Below, piece by piece: positions 7,901 to 16,057 of a stretch of 64,000 nucleotides of DNA. Both the position numbers and the translations under genes were made by a program. Each line of letters opens with the position of its first letter. Position 1 is the first letter of the stretch. This DNA comes from Mycobacterium sp. 4858. GTDB lineage: Bacteria; Actinomycetota; Actinomycetes; Mycobacteriales; Mycobacteriaceae. The DNA is taken from the NCBI RefSeq assembly GCF_900240975.1, contig NZ_LT968776.1:2787092-2851091 (forward strand), given 5' to 3'. The notes beneath the pieces were generated by a model. The model was not told where the DNA came from and ran no database searches. It saw only the letters and a program-made list of their open reading frames with translations.

Positions 7901-9487
7901 TCAGAAGGGTGGATCGTCCGGCAACGGCTGCGGGGCCGGTTCGTCGGGAATCCAGTCCGGCGGCAGCTCTTCGGGTTCTTTGGGATCGTTCACCCAGGTG
8001 CAGAACGGGCTGGTGCTGGGTGCGCCTTTGAACAGAAAGAGCATGTCGCGCATGTGGTTACGGAATTTTCGCGCGGCGATTTCCTGCTGGCGGGCCTCCT
8101 CCAGCGCTCGCCGGGCTTCGTTGATCGGCCGCTGCACGCGGTTGTGCTTGCGTGCCTGAGCAATTCGCGCGCTTCGTTGCTGTGAGCGGGTTCTTCTCGC
8201 GGGCAAAGGCGGCGCGCAGGCCGGGCGGCCGGTCCGGGGGAACAGGTCGGCACCGGCGGGCGAGGTGCGATACGTTCGCCCGGCGGGTGAGACCCAGATG
8301 ACGGTGCCGTCAGCCAGTTGCTTGTCGCGCCATCCACCGAAGGTTTTGAGCCGATGATGTTGTCGGCACAGGCATTTGAGGTTCTCCGCGACCGTCGGCC
8401 CGCCGGCCGCAGGGTTCTGGTGGTTGAACGGAATGGTGTGGTCGAGGTCGCAGACGACGGCCGGCCGGCTGCAGCCGGGGAAGCGGCACGTGAGATCGCG
8501 GCACCGGACGGCCCGTTCCAGCGCCGCCGATGGCTGATAGCGCAACGCCTCGACCGGACTAGTCACCGGGTCGGCTATGAGTACGGATGCCGCGGCCGCC
8601 AAGTCGCGCACCTGCTCGGCGTCGATGACGCCGTAGCCCTCGAGGTAGCCGGGCTCACCGCCACCCGCGTGGACGGTCTGGTCGCTGGCCACCACGTTGA
8701 TGACCACTTGCGCCGCGGCCCCACGGTCCGGGCCGCGCTCACTGGTCCGGTTGGGGCACTCCGGTTCTCCGCAGGCACAGACCAACCCGCGCCCCTCGGC
8801 CAGCGCGGCGAGCGCGTCGGCCCGGCGTTGATCCAGTGTCCGAGGGTCCGCCGCGCACACCTGCTTGGCGAGCTGTGAGAGCCGTCGGTCGAAGGCCGTC
8901 GCAGCCGTGGCGGCGACCGACCCGTAAATGTCGGCCATCCCATCGTCTTTGGTGCTGATTCCGACGTAGCGGTCGTTCTGGGCGGTCACCCGGCGCTCGC
9001 GGGCGGCGTCGGGATCGGCGGCTCGCACGGCGGCGTCGACGGCGTTGATGATCCGCTGCTTGGACCAGCCGTGCCAGCTGCCGATGCGTTCGGCCAGCGA
9101 TCGGTCGATCTCGGCAATCAGCTTCTCGTCGGTCACCAGATCGGTGCGGCTGATGATCAGGCGCACTGTGCGCCAATCCGTCCGGCCGTCCGCGAGCAGG
9201 GCCCCGACCTTGGGCAACCGGGTGTCCAGCGCCTCCGCGTACGACACCACGTAGCTGGCCGCCACGGGGGAGAGGTTCATCGCGGCGGCAACCTCGGCAG
9301 CGGCCTGCTCGAACCCGTCGATCGCCGCGTATTCGCGCGGGCGCTCAGCCCGCTCTGCAGCGGCCACCCGGTGCCTCAGCAGCGCCGCGACCGCGGCCAG
9401 CCGGCGCGCCACCAGCACTGACTCCTGCCGGTGCGTCGACTCGATCAGCTCCACGAGGGACGCCGGGGGAGGCATTGATTCGAACAT
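7901..9487 (-). CDS. DUF222 / HNH endonuclease-domain protein of the 13E12 repeat family
   Basis: A 528-residue protein with the long helical DUF222 region (13E12 type) in the first two thirds. A C-terminal HNH module follows, with paired cysteines and histidines: CRFPGCSRP, then CDLDHTIPFNH, then CLCRQHHRLK. Such genes are multicopy in mycobacteria, and several M. tuberculosis copies are DNA-damage inducible. The ATG at 9487 sits inside a perfect LexA box, and a TATAAT lies 7 bases upstream, so the transcript is probably leaderless and SOS-controlled. The C-terminal tail after the HNH motif is basic. Nuclease activity is inferred from the motif. Confidence 0.88.
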   Translation of the reverse strand: MFESMPPPASLVELIESTHRQESVLVARRLAAVAALLRHRVAAAERAERPREYAAIDGFEQAAAEVAAAMNLSPVAASYVVSYAEALDTRLPKVGALLADGRTDWRTVRLIISRTDLVTDEKLIAEIDRSLAERIGSWHGWSKQRIINAVDAAVRAADPDAARERRVTAQNDRYVGISTKDDGMADIYGSVAATAATAFDRRLSQLAKQVCAADPRTLDQRRADALAALAEGRGLVCACGEPECPNRTSERGPDRGAAAQVVINVVASDQTVHAGGGEPGYLEGYGVIDAEQVRDLAAAASVLIADPVTSPVEALRYQPSAALERAVRCRDLTCRFPGCSRPAVVCDLDHTIPFNHQNPAAGGPTVAENLKCLCRQHHRLKTFGGWRDKQLADGTVIWVSPAGRTYRTSPAGADLFPRTGRPACAPPLPARRTRSQQRSARIAQARKHNRVQRPINEARRALEEARQQEIAARKFRNHMRDMLFLFKGAPSTSPFCTWVNDPKEPEELPPDWIPDEPAPQPLPDDPPF

Positions 9488-9495
9488 GTGTTCGA
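9480..9495. promoter_or_regulatory. LexA (SOS) box over the HNH gene start
   Basis: TCGAACATGTGTTCGA is an exact match to the mycobacterial SOS consensus TCGAAC-N4-GTTCGA. It covers the start codon and abuts the -10 hexamer of the 13E12/HNH gene, an ideal place for repression. Confidence 0.85.
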
Positions 9496-9500
9496 TTATA
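9495..9500 (-). promoter_or_regulatory. -10 element TATAAT of the HNH gene
   Basis: On the minus strand a consensus TATAAT ends 7 bases before the ATG at 9487. This predicts that transcription starts at or beside the start codon (leaderless). It overlaps the edge of the LexA box. Confidence 0.6.
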
Positions 9501-9538
9501 ACCGGTCCCTACGACCAACGAATGCAGCCGGCGGGTGC

Positions 9539-9883
9539 TCACTCCCGCGAGGCCTCCGGATTCGGCATCACGACCCGCTGACGCGTCGTGGCCCGGAAGG
9601 GGTCGAGGGACTGGCCGTCGCCCAAGGCCCCGTGCACGTCTTCCGGGGTGATCAGGCCGAGTTCGACCTGTAGCCAGGTAGCGCTGAGCCCGAACGCGTG
9701 CGCGGCGCGTCTGGCCTCCTCGGCGTCCGGGAAGTCGTCGGCGTTGGCGCGCCCGGCGGCGCCGTACCAGCGCCCTTTGGTGACGCCGCAGGCGTCGCGT
9801 AACTGCTCGACGGTGATGTCGCGGTTCAGCGTCGCCTCAAGCAGGCGCCTCAGCCCCCAGCCGGCGGCATTAGTTCGTGGCAT
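9539..9883 (-). CDS. small helix-turn-helix-like protein of unknown role
   Basis: A 114-residue protein starting at ATG 9883. Residues about 20-45 (ITVEQLRDACGVTKGRWYG) look like a helix-turn-helix, followed by EEARRAAHAFGLSATWLQVELG, an arrangement reminiscent of phage repressor-like or XRE-type regulators. I cannot name a family securely. It lies upstream of the HNH gene on the same strand with a 51-base gap that contains the HNH promoter and LexA box. Association with a mobile or phage-derived segment is possible. Confidence 0.6.
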   Translation of the reverse strand: MPRTNAAGWGLRRLLEATLNRDITVEQLRDACGVTKGRWYGAAGRANADDFPDAEEARRAAHAFGLSATWLQVELGLITPEDVHGALGDGQSLDPFRATTRQRVVMPNPEASRE

Positions 9884-9973
9884 CCGCCCAGCGTAACTCG
9901 GTGCCGAAAGACGGGCAAAGTGTCTCCACCAGCGAGTTGTAGGCCAAAAGACAGAAATGCATACTCAGGGCTA

Positions 9974-10004
9974 GACATAAAGTCATAATTTATGACATAG
10001 TGTC
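9974..10004. promoter_or_regulatory. extended palindrome upstream of the PE-PPE-esx cassette
   Basis: The inner arms GTCATAA / TTATGAC (9982-9988 and 9990-9996) are perfect around a single T. The outer arms GACA / TGTC (9974-9977 and 10001-10004) sit symmetrically 4 bases further out. The whole is AT-rich in a GC-rich genome and lies 52-82 bases before the PE start, a good operator position. It does not match the LexA, Zur, IdeR or DosR boxes as I know them. Confidence 0.55.
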
Positions 10005-10055
10005 CGCAAGCACGACAACTTAAGCCGAATCCAGGCATTCACGAGGAGAAGACAC

Positions 10056-10917
10056 ATGTCGTTCCTGACCACAGTCCCGGAACTGCTGCAAGCGGCAGCC
10101 GGCCAGCTGCAGGCGATCGGTTCCGCGGTAGCCGCGGCCAACTCGACTGCCGCCTTCTCGATCACGGGGGTGGTCCCGGCGGCAGCCGACGAAGTCTCGG
10201 CAATGACCGCGGCGGCCTTCGCCGGCTACGGCCAGCAGTATCAGGCGATCAGCGCCGAGGCGAGCATGATCCACGAGGAGTTCGTCAAAGCCCTCGGCCT
10301 GAGCGCCGATTCGTATTCGGCCACCGAGGCCGCGAACGCGACGCAAGCCGCGGGCGGTCACCTGCCGCCCGCGCACATGGCCCCTGTTGCCAGGCGCCCC
10401 CGTCGGCGCGGGTCCCGGCTCGCTGCCGGCGGCGACGCCCCTCGGTCAGGGTTGGCGCGGGGGCGGCAACTACGGCGGCCACATGACGCCGCAGCACGGC
10501 GGCTATGCCAATGCCGACTATGGCCGCCACCAGGCCCCGTACGGGCGCGGCGGCTACGGCGCGCACCCCGCGGCCCGGGTCGAGCACCTTTCGCCCGCGC
10601 GGATGACGCCCCCGCAGCGCGTCGAGCACGTGGCACCGGCCCATCCGGCGCCGCCCGAGCGGGTCGAACGTCCGAACATTGTTGCCGGGCAGCATATTTC
10701 GCCTTCGCAGGGAGCACCGACGGCGCCCGTCGAGCACGCCGAGCGTCCGAGCGTGGGGGCCGGCCAGCACGTGTCGCCTTCGCAGCTGGCGCCGACAGCG
10801 CCCCTCCACCGGATGCCGCTCGCGGCTGCCCCGCACCCGCCGGGCGAGCACGTCGTGCACGCGAACCGGGCCTTCAGCGCTGTTGCCGGCCCCAAGCCCT
10901 TGCCGGCACTGGCATAG
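10056..10917 (+). CDS. PE-family protein with Pro/Gly-rich C-terminal extension, apparently frameshifted
   Basis: The first frame gives a normal PE domain of about 105 residues starting MSFLTTVPELLQAAAG, with ribosome site AGGAG. Around 10380 coding character moves to the next frame. From about 10385 to the stop at 10917 that frame has high-GC third positions and a sensible protein rich in Pro, Gly and His. This includes two copies of a repeat of the form ERPxxxAGQHxSPSQxAPTAP. The first frame instead continues as Arg-rich shadow sequence into the PPE gene. Removing one C from the CCCC run at 10381-10384 joins the two parts into one protein of about 286 residues. It heads a PE-PPE-esx-esx cassette typical of type VII secretion. 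Whether this is a sequencing error, a pseudogene or programmed frameshifting is open. Confidence 0.75.
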
Positions 10918-10945
10918 CGATCCACGCAAAAGGAAAGGAACACTC

Positions 10946-12028
10946 ATGGATTTCGGTGCGATGCCCCCGGAGGTCAATTCCGGGCTGATGTACGCGGGGC
11001 CCGGGCCGGCGTCGATGCTGGCGGCGGCGATGGCCTGGGAGGGCCTGGCCGCGGAGCTGCGTTCAGCTGCGACGAGCTACGGGACGGTGATCGTCGACCT
11101 CACCGAGCTGGGCTGGCAGGGCCCCTCTTCGGTGGCGATGGCCACCGCGGCGGCTCCCTACGTGGCCTGGATGCATGCCACGGCCGCGCAGGCCGAGCAG
11201 GCGGGGATGCAGGCGACGGCGGCCGCCGTCGCACATGAGGCTGCGTTCGCGGCGACCGTGCCGCCGCCGCTGATCGCCGCCAACCGCTCCACGCTGATGA
11301 TGCTGGTCGCGACCAACTTCCTCGGTCAAAACTCCGCGGCGATCGCGGCTACCGAGGCGCAGTACGGCGAGATGTGGGCCCAGGACGCGATGGCCATGTA
11401 CGCCTACGCCGGCTCGTCGGCGGCGGCCGCCATGCTCGAACCGATGGCGGTCGCACCGCCCACCACCACCGCGGGCGGCATGCAGGGAATGGCCACTCAA
11501 GCCACCATGGGGCTGCCGTCGACGCTCAATTCGTCAGCGTCATCGCTGGCGAGCAGCTTCCCCTCTGCCATCGGCAGCTTCGCCGACCTGCTCGGCACGC
11601 CCTTCGGTCAGGGGTCCGGCGCGGCCACATCGGGCGTAGGCGGGGCGACCCCGTCCGGCGCGGGCCTCGCGACCGCCATGCGCGCATCCGGGGCCTTCTC
11701 CCCGGTGGCGATGCCCGGCATGCAACGCTTCATCCCCGCTCAGCCGCTGATGCCCGCGCCCGAGCGACTGGCACCCGCGCGACTGATGCCGTCGGCGGTG
11801 ATGGGCCAGGCCGCCCCGGTCGGAGGCTTGTCGGTTCCTCCTAGCTGGACCGCGGCGACCCCCGGGACCGCCGCCCCGGCCGGCGCACCACTGGCGGGCG
11901 CCGGCGCCGCGGCTCGAATGCTGAGGCCCCCGAGTAGCTCCGCGGCCCAGGTGGGCGGCATGGAGATACGCGGGTTCGGCGGCACCATGCCGGCACCCGC
12001 AAGCGTATTGCCGCGCGTGGTCGGATGA
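10946..12028 (+). CDS. PPE-family protein
   Basis: A 360-residue PPE protein starting MDFGAMPPEVNSGLMY. The roughly 180-residue PPE domain includes the conserved LGWQGPSS (WxG turn), and the Ala/Gly/Pro-rich C-terminus carries a GLSVPPSW motif, placing it in the PPE-SVP group. PPE proteins pair with PE partners for export by ESX systems to the cell surface. AGGAAAGGAA lies just before the ATG at 10946. It follows the PE gene by 28 bases and precedes two esx genes. The position corresponds to PPE65 in M. tuberculosis. Confidence 0.92.
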   Translation: MDFGAMPPEVNSGLMYAGPGPASMLAAAMAWEGLAAELRSAATSYGTVIVDLTELGWQGPSSVAMATAAAPYVAWMHATAAQAEQAGMQATAAAVAHEAAFAATVPPPLIAANRSTLMMLVATNFLGQNSAAIAATEAQYGEMWAQDAMAMYAYAGSSAAAAMLEPMAVAPPTTTAGGMQGMATQATMGLPSTLNSSASSLASSFPSAIGSFADLLGTPFGQGSGAATSGVGGATPSGAGLATAMRASGAFSPVAMPGMQRFIPAQPLMPAPERLAPARLMPSAVMGQAAPVGGLSVPPSWTAATPGTAAPAGAPLAGAGAAARMLRPPSSSAAQVGGMEIRGFGGTMPAPASVLPRVVG

Positions 12029-12105
12029 CGGAAGGAGAGGCACTTTCGACGACGTACCGATGACCAAAGTTCGATCACAACAACCACTTTCGAAGGAGAA
12101 CCCCA

Positions 12106-12402
12106 ATGGCAACACGTTTCATGACAGATCCGCACGAGATGCGGGCGATGGCGGGCCGCTTCGAGGTCCACGCGCAAACGGTGGAGGACGAGGCCCGCAA
12201 GATGTGGGTGTCGTCGCAGGACATCGCCGGCGCGGGCTGGAGCGGCCAGGCGCAGGCCACCTCGTACGACACCATGGGCCAGATGAATCAGGCCTTCCGC
12301 AACATCGTCAACATGCTGCACGGCGTGCGCGACGGCCTGATCCGCGACGCCAACAACTACGAGCAGCAAGAGCAGGCTTCACAGCAGATCCTGGGCGACT
12401 GA
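12106..12402 (+). CDS. WXG100 protein, CFP-10-like (EsxW/EsxJ subfamily)
   Basis: A 98-residue secreted WXG100 protein, starting MATRFMTDPHEMR and very like the EsxJ/K/M/P/W subfamily. The WSG turn (AGWSGQAQ) is in the middle, and the C-terminal YxxxE export signal is present as YEQQE. It forms a heterodimer with the adjacent Esx partner in this family and is exported by an ESX-type machine. AAGGAGA precedes the ATG. The position equals esxW, but the exact paralogue cannot be told. Confidence 0.92.
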   Translation: MATRFMTDPHEMRAMAGRFEVHAQTVEDEARKMWVSSQDIAGAGWSGQAQATSYDTMGQMNQAFRNIVNMLHGVRDGLIRDANNYEQQEQASQQILGD

Positions 12403-12442
12403 CCCAACACATCAACCTTCTACCAACAGGAGACGATCAACC

Positions 12443-12727
12443 ATGACCATCAACTATCAATTCGGCGATGTCGACGCCCACGGTGCCCTGATCCGCGCCC
12501 AGGCCGCGTCTCTGGAGGCCGAGCACCAGGCCATCGTCCGCGATGTGCTTGCCGCCGGCGACTTTTGGGGCGGTGCGGGCTCGGCGGCGTGCCAGGAGTT
12601 CGTCATCCAGCTGGGTCGCAACTTCCAGGTGATCTACGACCAGGCCAACGCCCACGGCCAGAAGGTGCAGACCGCCGGCAGCAACATGGCCAGCACCGAC
12701 AGCGCCGTCGGATCCAGCTGGGCCTAG
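12443..12727 (+). CDS. WXG100 protein, ESAT-6-like (EsxV/Mtb9.9 subfamily)
   Basis: A 94-residue partner of the preceding Esx protein, starting MTINYQFGDVDAHGALIRAQ, with the WXG turn FWGGAGS. It belongs to the EsxI/L/N/O/V (Mtb9.9) group. It follows the CFP-10-like gene by 40 bases with CAGGAGA before the ATG, and ends 30 bases from a convergent dehydrogenase gene. No ESX secretion ATPase or membrane component lies in this window, so export would rely on a locus elsewhere. Confidence 0.92.
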   Translation: MTINYQFGDVDAHGALIRAQAASLEAEHQAIVRDVLAAGDFWGGAGSAACQEFVIQLGRNFQVIYDQANAHGQKVQTAGSNMASTDSAVGSSWA

Positions 12728-12757
12728 CAGCGGGTCGCCACCATGGGTCTCGTGAAC

Positions 12758-13771
12758 CTAAGGGGTGACCAGAACCTTGCAGTGCCGCTCGGGGTCGGCG
12801 AGTTCGTCGAAGGCCTCGCCGACCCCGTCCAGGCCGACCTCTCCGGTGATCAGTGGACTCACGTCGATATCGCCCTCGGCCAGCGCACGCAGCGAGTCGG
12901 TGAATTCCTCCGGGGTGTAGGCAAGGACGAACTGGACGTTGATCTCTTTGGCGATGGCGAAGAACGGATGCACGGTATCGGGCTGCATGCAAACGCCGGC
13001 GACCACCAGGCGAGTGCCCGGCCGGGCCCGGAGCAGCACGTCGTCGATGATCCCAGGCACTCCGACCGCCTCGAATACGACGGCCGGTTTGACGGAGTCG
13101 AACGGGGAACCCTGTGCGGCATCGAGCGTCCGATGTGCACCCATGGCGCTGGCGAGTTCCCGTCGCTTCGGCGAGAAGTCCGACGCCACAATGTTTTCCA
13201 CCCCCCGGGCCCGCAGCGCAGCGATGATCGCGATGCCGATCGGACCGCAGCCGATGACCAGGGCTGTCTCCCCCGGGGTGACGTTGGACTTGTTGACGGC
13301 GTGCAGCCCCACCGCCATGGGCTCGGTCAGGGCCGCATGTTTGAAGTCCAGGCCGTTCGGGACGGGCAGCAGCAACGCGGCCGAGAGGAGCATGCGTTCG
13401 GCGTAGCCACCGATGGTGCTGTTGCTGTAGACGATCGGTTCGACGCCCTTGGCGGACAACAGCACCGGAAGCGAGGTGACCAGCGTGCCCGGAGGGTGGG
13501 TTTCGGTGCCGGGGCCGGCCTCGAGCACCTCGGCGCTGAACTCGTGGCCCATGAAGACGTCGTGATCCAAGTCGACATGCATGCCACCCGCCCCGCCGGC
13601 CACCCGCTCGCTCATCTCGAGCACGTGTGCGCCGTGAGCGGCGAAATGCAGGTCGGAGCCACATATCCCGCAGGCCCGCACGCCGACGAGCACCTGCCCG
13701 GCCTCGGGTACGGGGTCGGGCACATCGTCCCGATAGACCATCCGGCCGTCGCGCAATACCGCGGCGCGCAT
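12758..13771 (-). CDS. zinc-type medium-chain alcohol dehydrogenase
   Basis: A 337-residue medium-chain dehydrogenase. The catalytic-zinc motif CGICGSDLH is at residues 34-42, GHEFSAEV follows, and the nucleotide fold has a GCGPIG dinucleotide motif around residue 175. The four closely spaced structural-zinc cysteines usual in classical alcohol dehydrogenases are not present in the stretch after GHE. The substrate is unknown. Its ATG overlaps the stop of the flavin monooxygenase as TGATG, so it is third in an ephA / monooxygenase / dehydrogenase operon. I do not recall it at this place in M. tuberculosis. Confidence 0.85.
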   Translation of the reverse strand: MRAAVLRDGRMVYRDDVPDPVPEAGQVLVGVRACGICGSDLHFAAHGAHVLEMSERVAGGAGGMHVDLDHDVFMGHEFSAEVLEAGPGTETHPPGTLVTSLPVLLSAKGVEPIVYSNSTIGGYAERMLLSAALLLPVPNGLDFKHAALTEPMAVGLHAVNKSNVTPGETALVIGCGPIGIAIIAALRARGVENIVASDFSPKRRELASAMGAHRTLDAAQGSPFDSVKPAVVFEAVGVPGIIDDVLLRARPGTRLVVAGVCMQPDTVHPFFAIAKEINVQFVLAYTPEEFTDSLRALAEGDIDVSPLITGEVGLDGVGEAFDELADPERHCKVLVTP

Positions 13772-14958
13772 CAGTTCCTCACGCCCTTCTGTTCTTCGAC
13801 ATGCTCGGTGATGGCTTTCACCACGGCCTCACCGGCTCGGCCGATCAACTGGTCGCGGTTGCCCTTGGCCCAGTCGTGCGACGAGCGCGACGCCGCGAGC
13901 TGTCCCTTGAAATGGGGGATCACCTTGCGCGCCATCAGGTCGTAGCAGTGATACGTCGCCTCGGGGGAGGCCCAGTCGTGGCCCAGCATCAGCAGCGTGC
14001 CGAAACCGCCTGAGCGGTCGAGCAGGTCTTCGATGTGGGCGATCGCGTCGTCGGGGGTTCCTATGCAGCAATTGCCCTTGGCCGCGTAGTCTTCGACGAA
14101 CTCGTGCGGCGTCTGGGCACCCTCGACGGTGTTGGCCAAGGGGACGAACCCGGCGGCGCCGAAGTAGTTGGCGAAATCCTGCAGCCCGTAGGTGCAGTCG
14201 TCGATGGCCCGCTCGCGGCTGTCCGCGATGTGCATGATGCTCAGCACACGCCAGTCGGCCCGATCCGGCTCGTCCCGGCCGGCTTTGGCGGCCTGCTCGC
14301 GCACCACGTCCCAGGTGGTCTCCAGCGCGGCGTAGCCGCCGGGCACCGACATCGACAACGACAGCAACGACGTGCCCAGCGCGCCCGCCAGCCGCGGCCC
14401 GGACGGGGAAATCATTGCCGCCGTCGATATTTCGGGATAGGGCCAGGTGTACGGCCGGATGTGCAGTTGCGCCTCGCGCAGCGTGAACCAGTCGGTGTGG
14501 CGGTCTATTCGCTCGGTCGGCCCGGCGCGGAACAGCGCGAGGATCGCCTCCAACGACTCCTGCATCATGTGCCGCTGGTCGACCGGGTCGATGCCCATCA
14601 TGTAGGCATCCGACGGCAACGCGCCGGGGCCGGTGCCGAACATCACCCGGCCGCGGGTGAGATGGTCGAGCAGCACCCAGCGATCGGCCACCATCAGCGG
14701 ATGGTGGTAGGGCAGCGAAACCACGCCGGTACCCAGCCGGATGTGTTTCGTCCGCTCGGCCGCGGCGGCGATGAAGACCTCCGGGCAGGCGATCAGTTCG
14801 TAGCCACCGGAGTGGTGTTCGCCGAACCACGCTTCGTCGAAGCCGAGCCGATCCAGCGCGACCACTCGCTCCATGTCGTATTCCAAAGCCACGGTGGGCG
14901 ATTGACCGATCGGGTGAAACGGTGTGATGAAGACACCGAAGCGAAGTGGCGCGCTCAT
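13771..14958 (-). CDS. luciferase-like (LLM) flavin-dependent monooxygenase (Rv3618-like)
   Basis: A 395-residue bacterial-luciferase-type oxidoreductase starting MSAPLRFGVFITPFHP. Conserved segments AWFGEHHSGGYE, RLGTGVVSLPYHHPLMVADR and GRVMFGTGPGALPSD are present. It would use reduced FMN or F420 to oxidise an organic substrate that is not known. The ATG overlaps the ephA stop (ATGA) and the stop overlaps the dehydrogenase start, so all three genes are translationally coupled. Reading is open upstream, but that is the shadow of ephA. Confidence 0.88.
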   Translation of the reverse strand: MSAPLRFGVFITPFHPIGQSPTVALEYDMERVVALDRLGFDEAWFGEHHSGGYELIACPEVFIAAAAERTKHIRLGTGVVSLPYHHPLMVADRWVLLDHLTRGRVMFGTGPGALPSDAYMMGIDPVDQRHMMQESLEAILALFRAGPTERIDRHTDWFTLREAQLHIRPYTWPYPEISTAAMISPSGPRLAGALGTSLLSLSMSVPGGYAALETTWDVVREQAAKAGRDEPDRADWRVLSIMHIADSRERAIDDCTYGLQDFANYFGAAGFVPLANTVEGAQTPHEFVEDYAAKGNCCIGTPDDAIAHIEDLLDRSGGFGTLLMLGHDWASPEATYHCYDLMARKVIPHFKGQLAASRSSHDWAKGNRDQLIGRAGEAVVKAITEHVEEQKGVRN

Positions 14959-15923
14959 CGCAGCTCCAATCCATTGAGGAAGTCCAATAGGGCCGCGTTC
15001 ACCTCGTCGGGCCGTTCCTGCTGCAACCAGTGCCCCGCGTCGTCGATCATCACCTGGCGGTAGGGGCCGGTGATCAACTGCGCCGCGCGGTCGGCGCGGG
15101 TGAACGTCAACACCGGGTCGGCGGTCCCCCCGATAAAGAGCGCCGGCACAGTGATTTTCGCGTCGGCCAACTCGGGGGTGGTCTCCCAGTTGCGGTCGAA
15201 GTTGCGGTACCAGTTCAGGCCGCCGGTGAAGCCGGTGCGGGAGAACTCGGCGATGTAGTGGTCGAGTTCCTCCTGGCTCAGCCAGTCCGGCAGCCCGTCG
15301 GGTTCCGGAAGGCGGTCGATGAACCCCTCGGCACCGGGGGCCACCATCCGCAGGCCCGCGGCCTTGTCGCCGGGCGTCCGCAGCCCACCCAGCATCCGCC
15401 GCATCGTCCGGGCGGGGTCGGCGTTGAGTTCCGCGTCGGCGACGCCGGGTTCCTGAAAGTACAGGATGTAGAAGAAGTTCTCGCCGAATGCCTTGCGCCA
15501 CGCCCTCGTCGGCGCGACCTTCGATCGGGGCACCGCGGGGACGCTCAGCGCGGCGACGGCTGCGACGCGATCCGGGTGCAGCAGCGGGGCGTTCCACACC
15601 ACGGCGGCGCCCCAGTCGTGTCCGATCCAGACGGCGCGTTCGGCGCCGGCGTCGTCGAGCAGGCCGACCAGGTCGGCGGTCAGCTGGTGGATGTCGTATG
15701 CGTCGACCGCGTCCGGACGCGAGGAACCGCCGTAGCCACGCTGGTCGGGCGCCAGCACGCGGTAACCCGCCTCGGCGAGGACCGGTATCTGGTGGCGCCA
15801 CGAATAGGCGAGTTCGGGAAAGCCGTGGGCCAAAATCACGACGGGTGCGCCGCGCTCTCCCGCCTCGGTCACGCGCAGTTGGACACCGTTGGTCTCTACT
15901 AACCGTTCGGTTGATGTGAGCAC
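14955..15923 (-). CDS. ephA: epoxide hydrolase EphA
   Basis: A 322-residue alpha/beta-hydrolase epoxide hydrolase. The oxyanion motif HGFPE is at about 33-37, nucleophile Asp103 lies in GHDWGAA, an acid Asp in GTADPVLT and the catalytic His in AGHWLQQ. It opens epoxides to diols, plausibly on lipid or xenobiotic substrates. GTG at 15923 gives the length and N-terminus expected of mycobacterial EphA; GTG/ATG-type codons further upstream (to 15941) are less likely. It leads the operon with the monooxygenase and dehydrogenase. A symmetrical operator-like repeat lies about 40 bases upstream. Confidence 0.92.
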   Translation of the reverse strand: MLTSTERLVETNGVQLRVTEAGERGAPVVILAHGFPELAYSWRHQIPVLAEAGYRVLAPDQRGYGGSSRPDAVDAYDIHQLTADLVGLLDDAGAERAVWIGHDWGAAVVWNAPLLHPDRVAAVAALSVPAVPRSKVAPTRAWRKAFGENFFYILYFQEPGVADAELNADPARTMRRMLGGLRTPGDKAAGLRMVAPGAEGFIDRLPEPDGLPDWLSQEELDHYIAEFSRTGFTGGLNWYRNFDRNWETTPELADAKITVPALFIGGTADPVLTFTRADRAAQLITGPYRQVMIDDAGHWLQQERPDEVNAALLDFLNGLELR

Positions 15924-15960
15924 CCTGTCACCAAAGCACAACCCGTCCGGGGCTGAGAAG

Positions 15961-15981
15961 TATTCGCGCTGATTGCGAATA
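15961..15981. promoter_or_regulatory. palindrome TATTCGC-N7-GCGAATA between divergent ephA and VOC genes
   Basis: Perfect 7-base arms around GCTGATT, placed between two divergent starts. The size and symmetry suit a dimeric repressor such as a TetR-family protein. No regulator gene is adjacent. Confidence 0.5.
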
Positions 15982-16057
15982 GCATTCCAACGGCTTTGGT
16001 CGCCTGGTAGATATCGCCGTGAAGCCCTCGCATTTACGCGAAAGCAGGTGGACTCGA

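Noticed and set aside
10385..10988. First-frame extension of the PE gene into the PPE gene
   Set aside because: Becomes Arg-rich shadow sequence and overlaps the PPE start, while the next frame has normal codon bias; treated as a frameshift instead.
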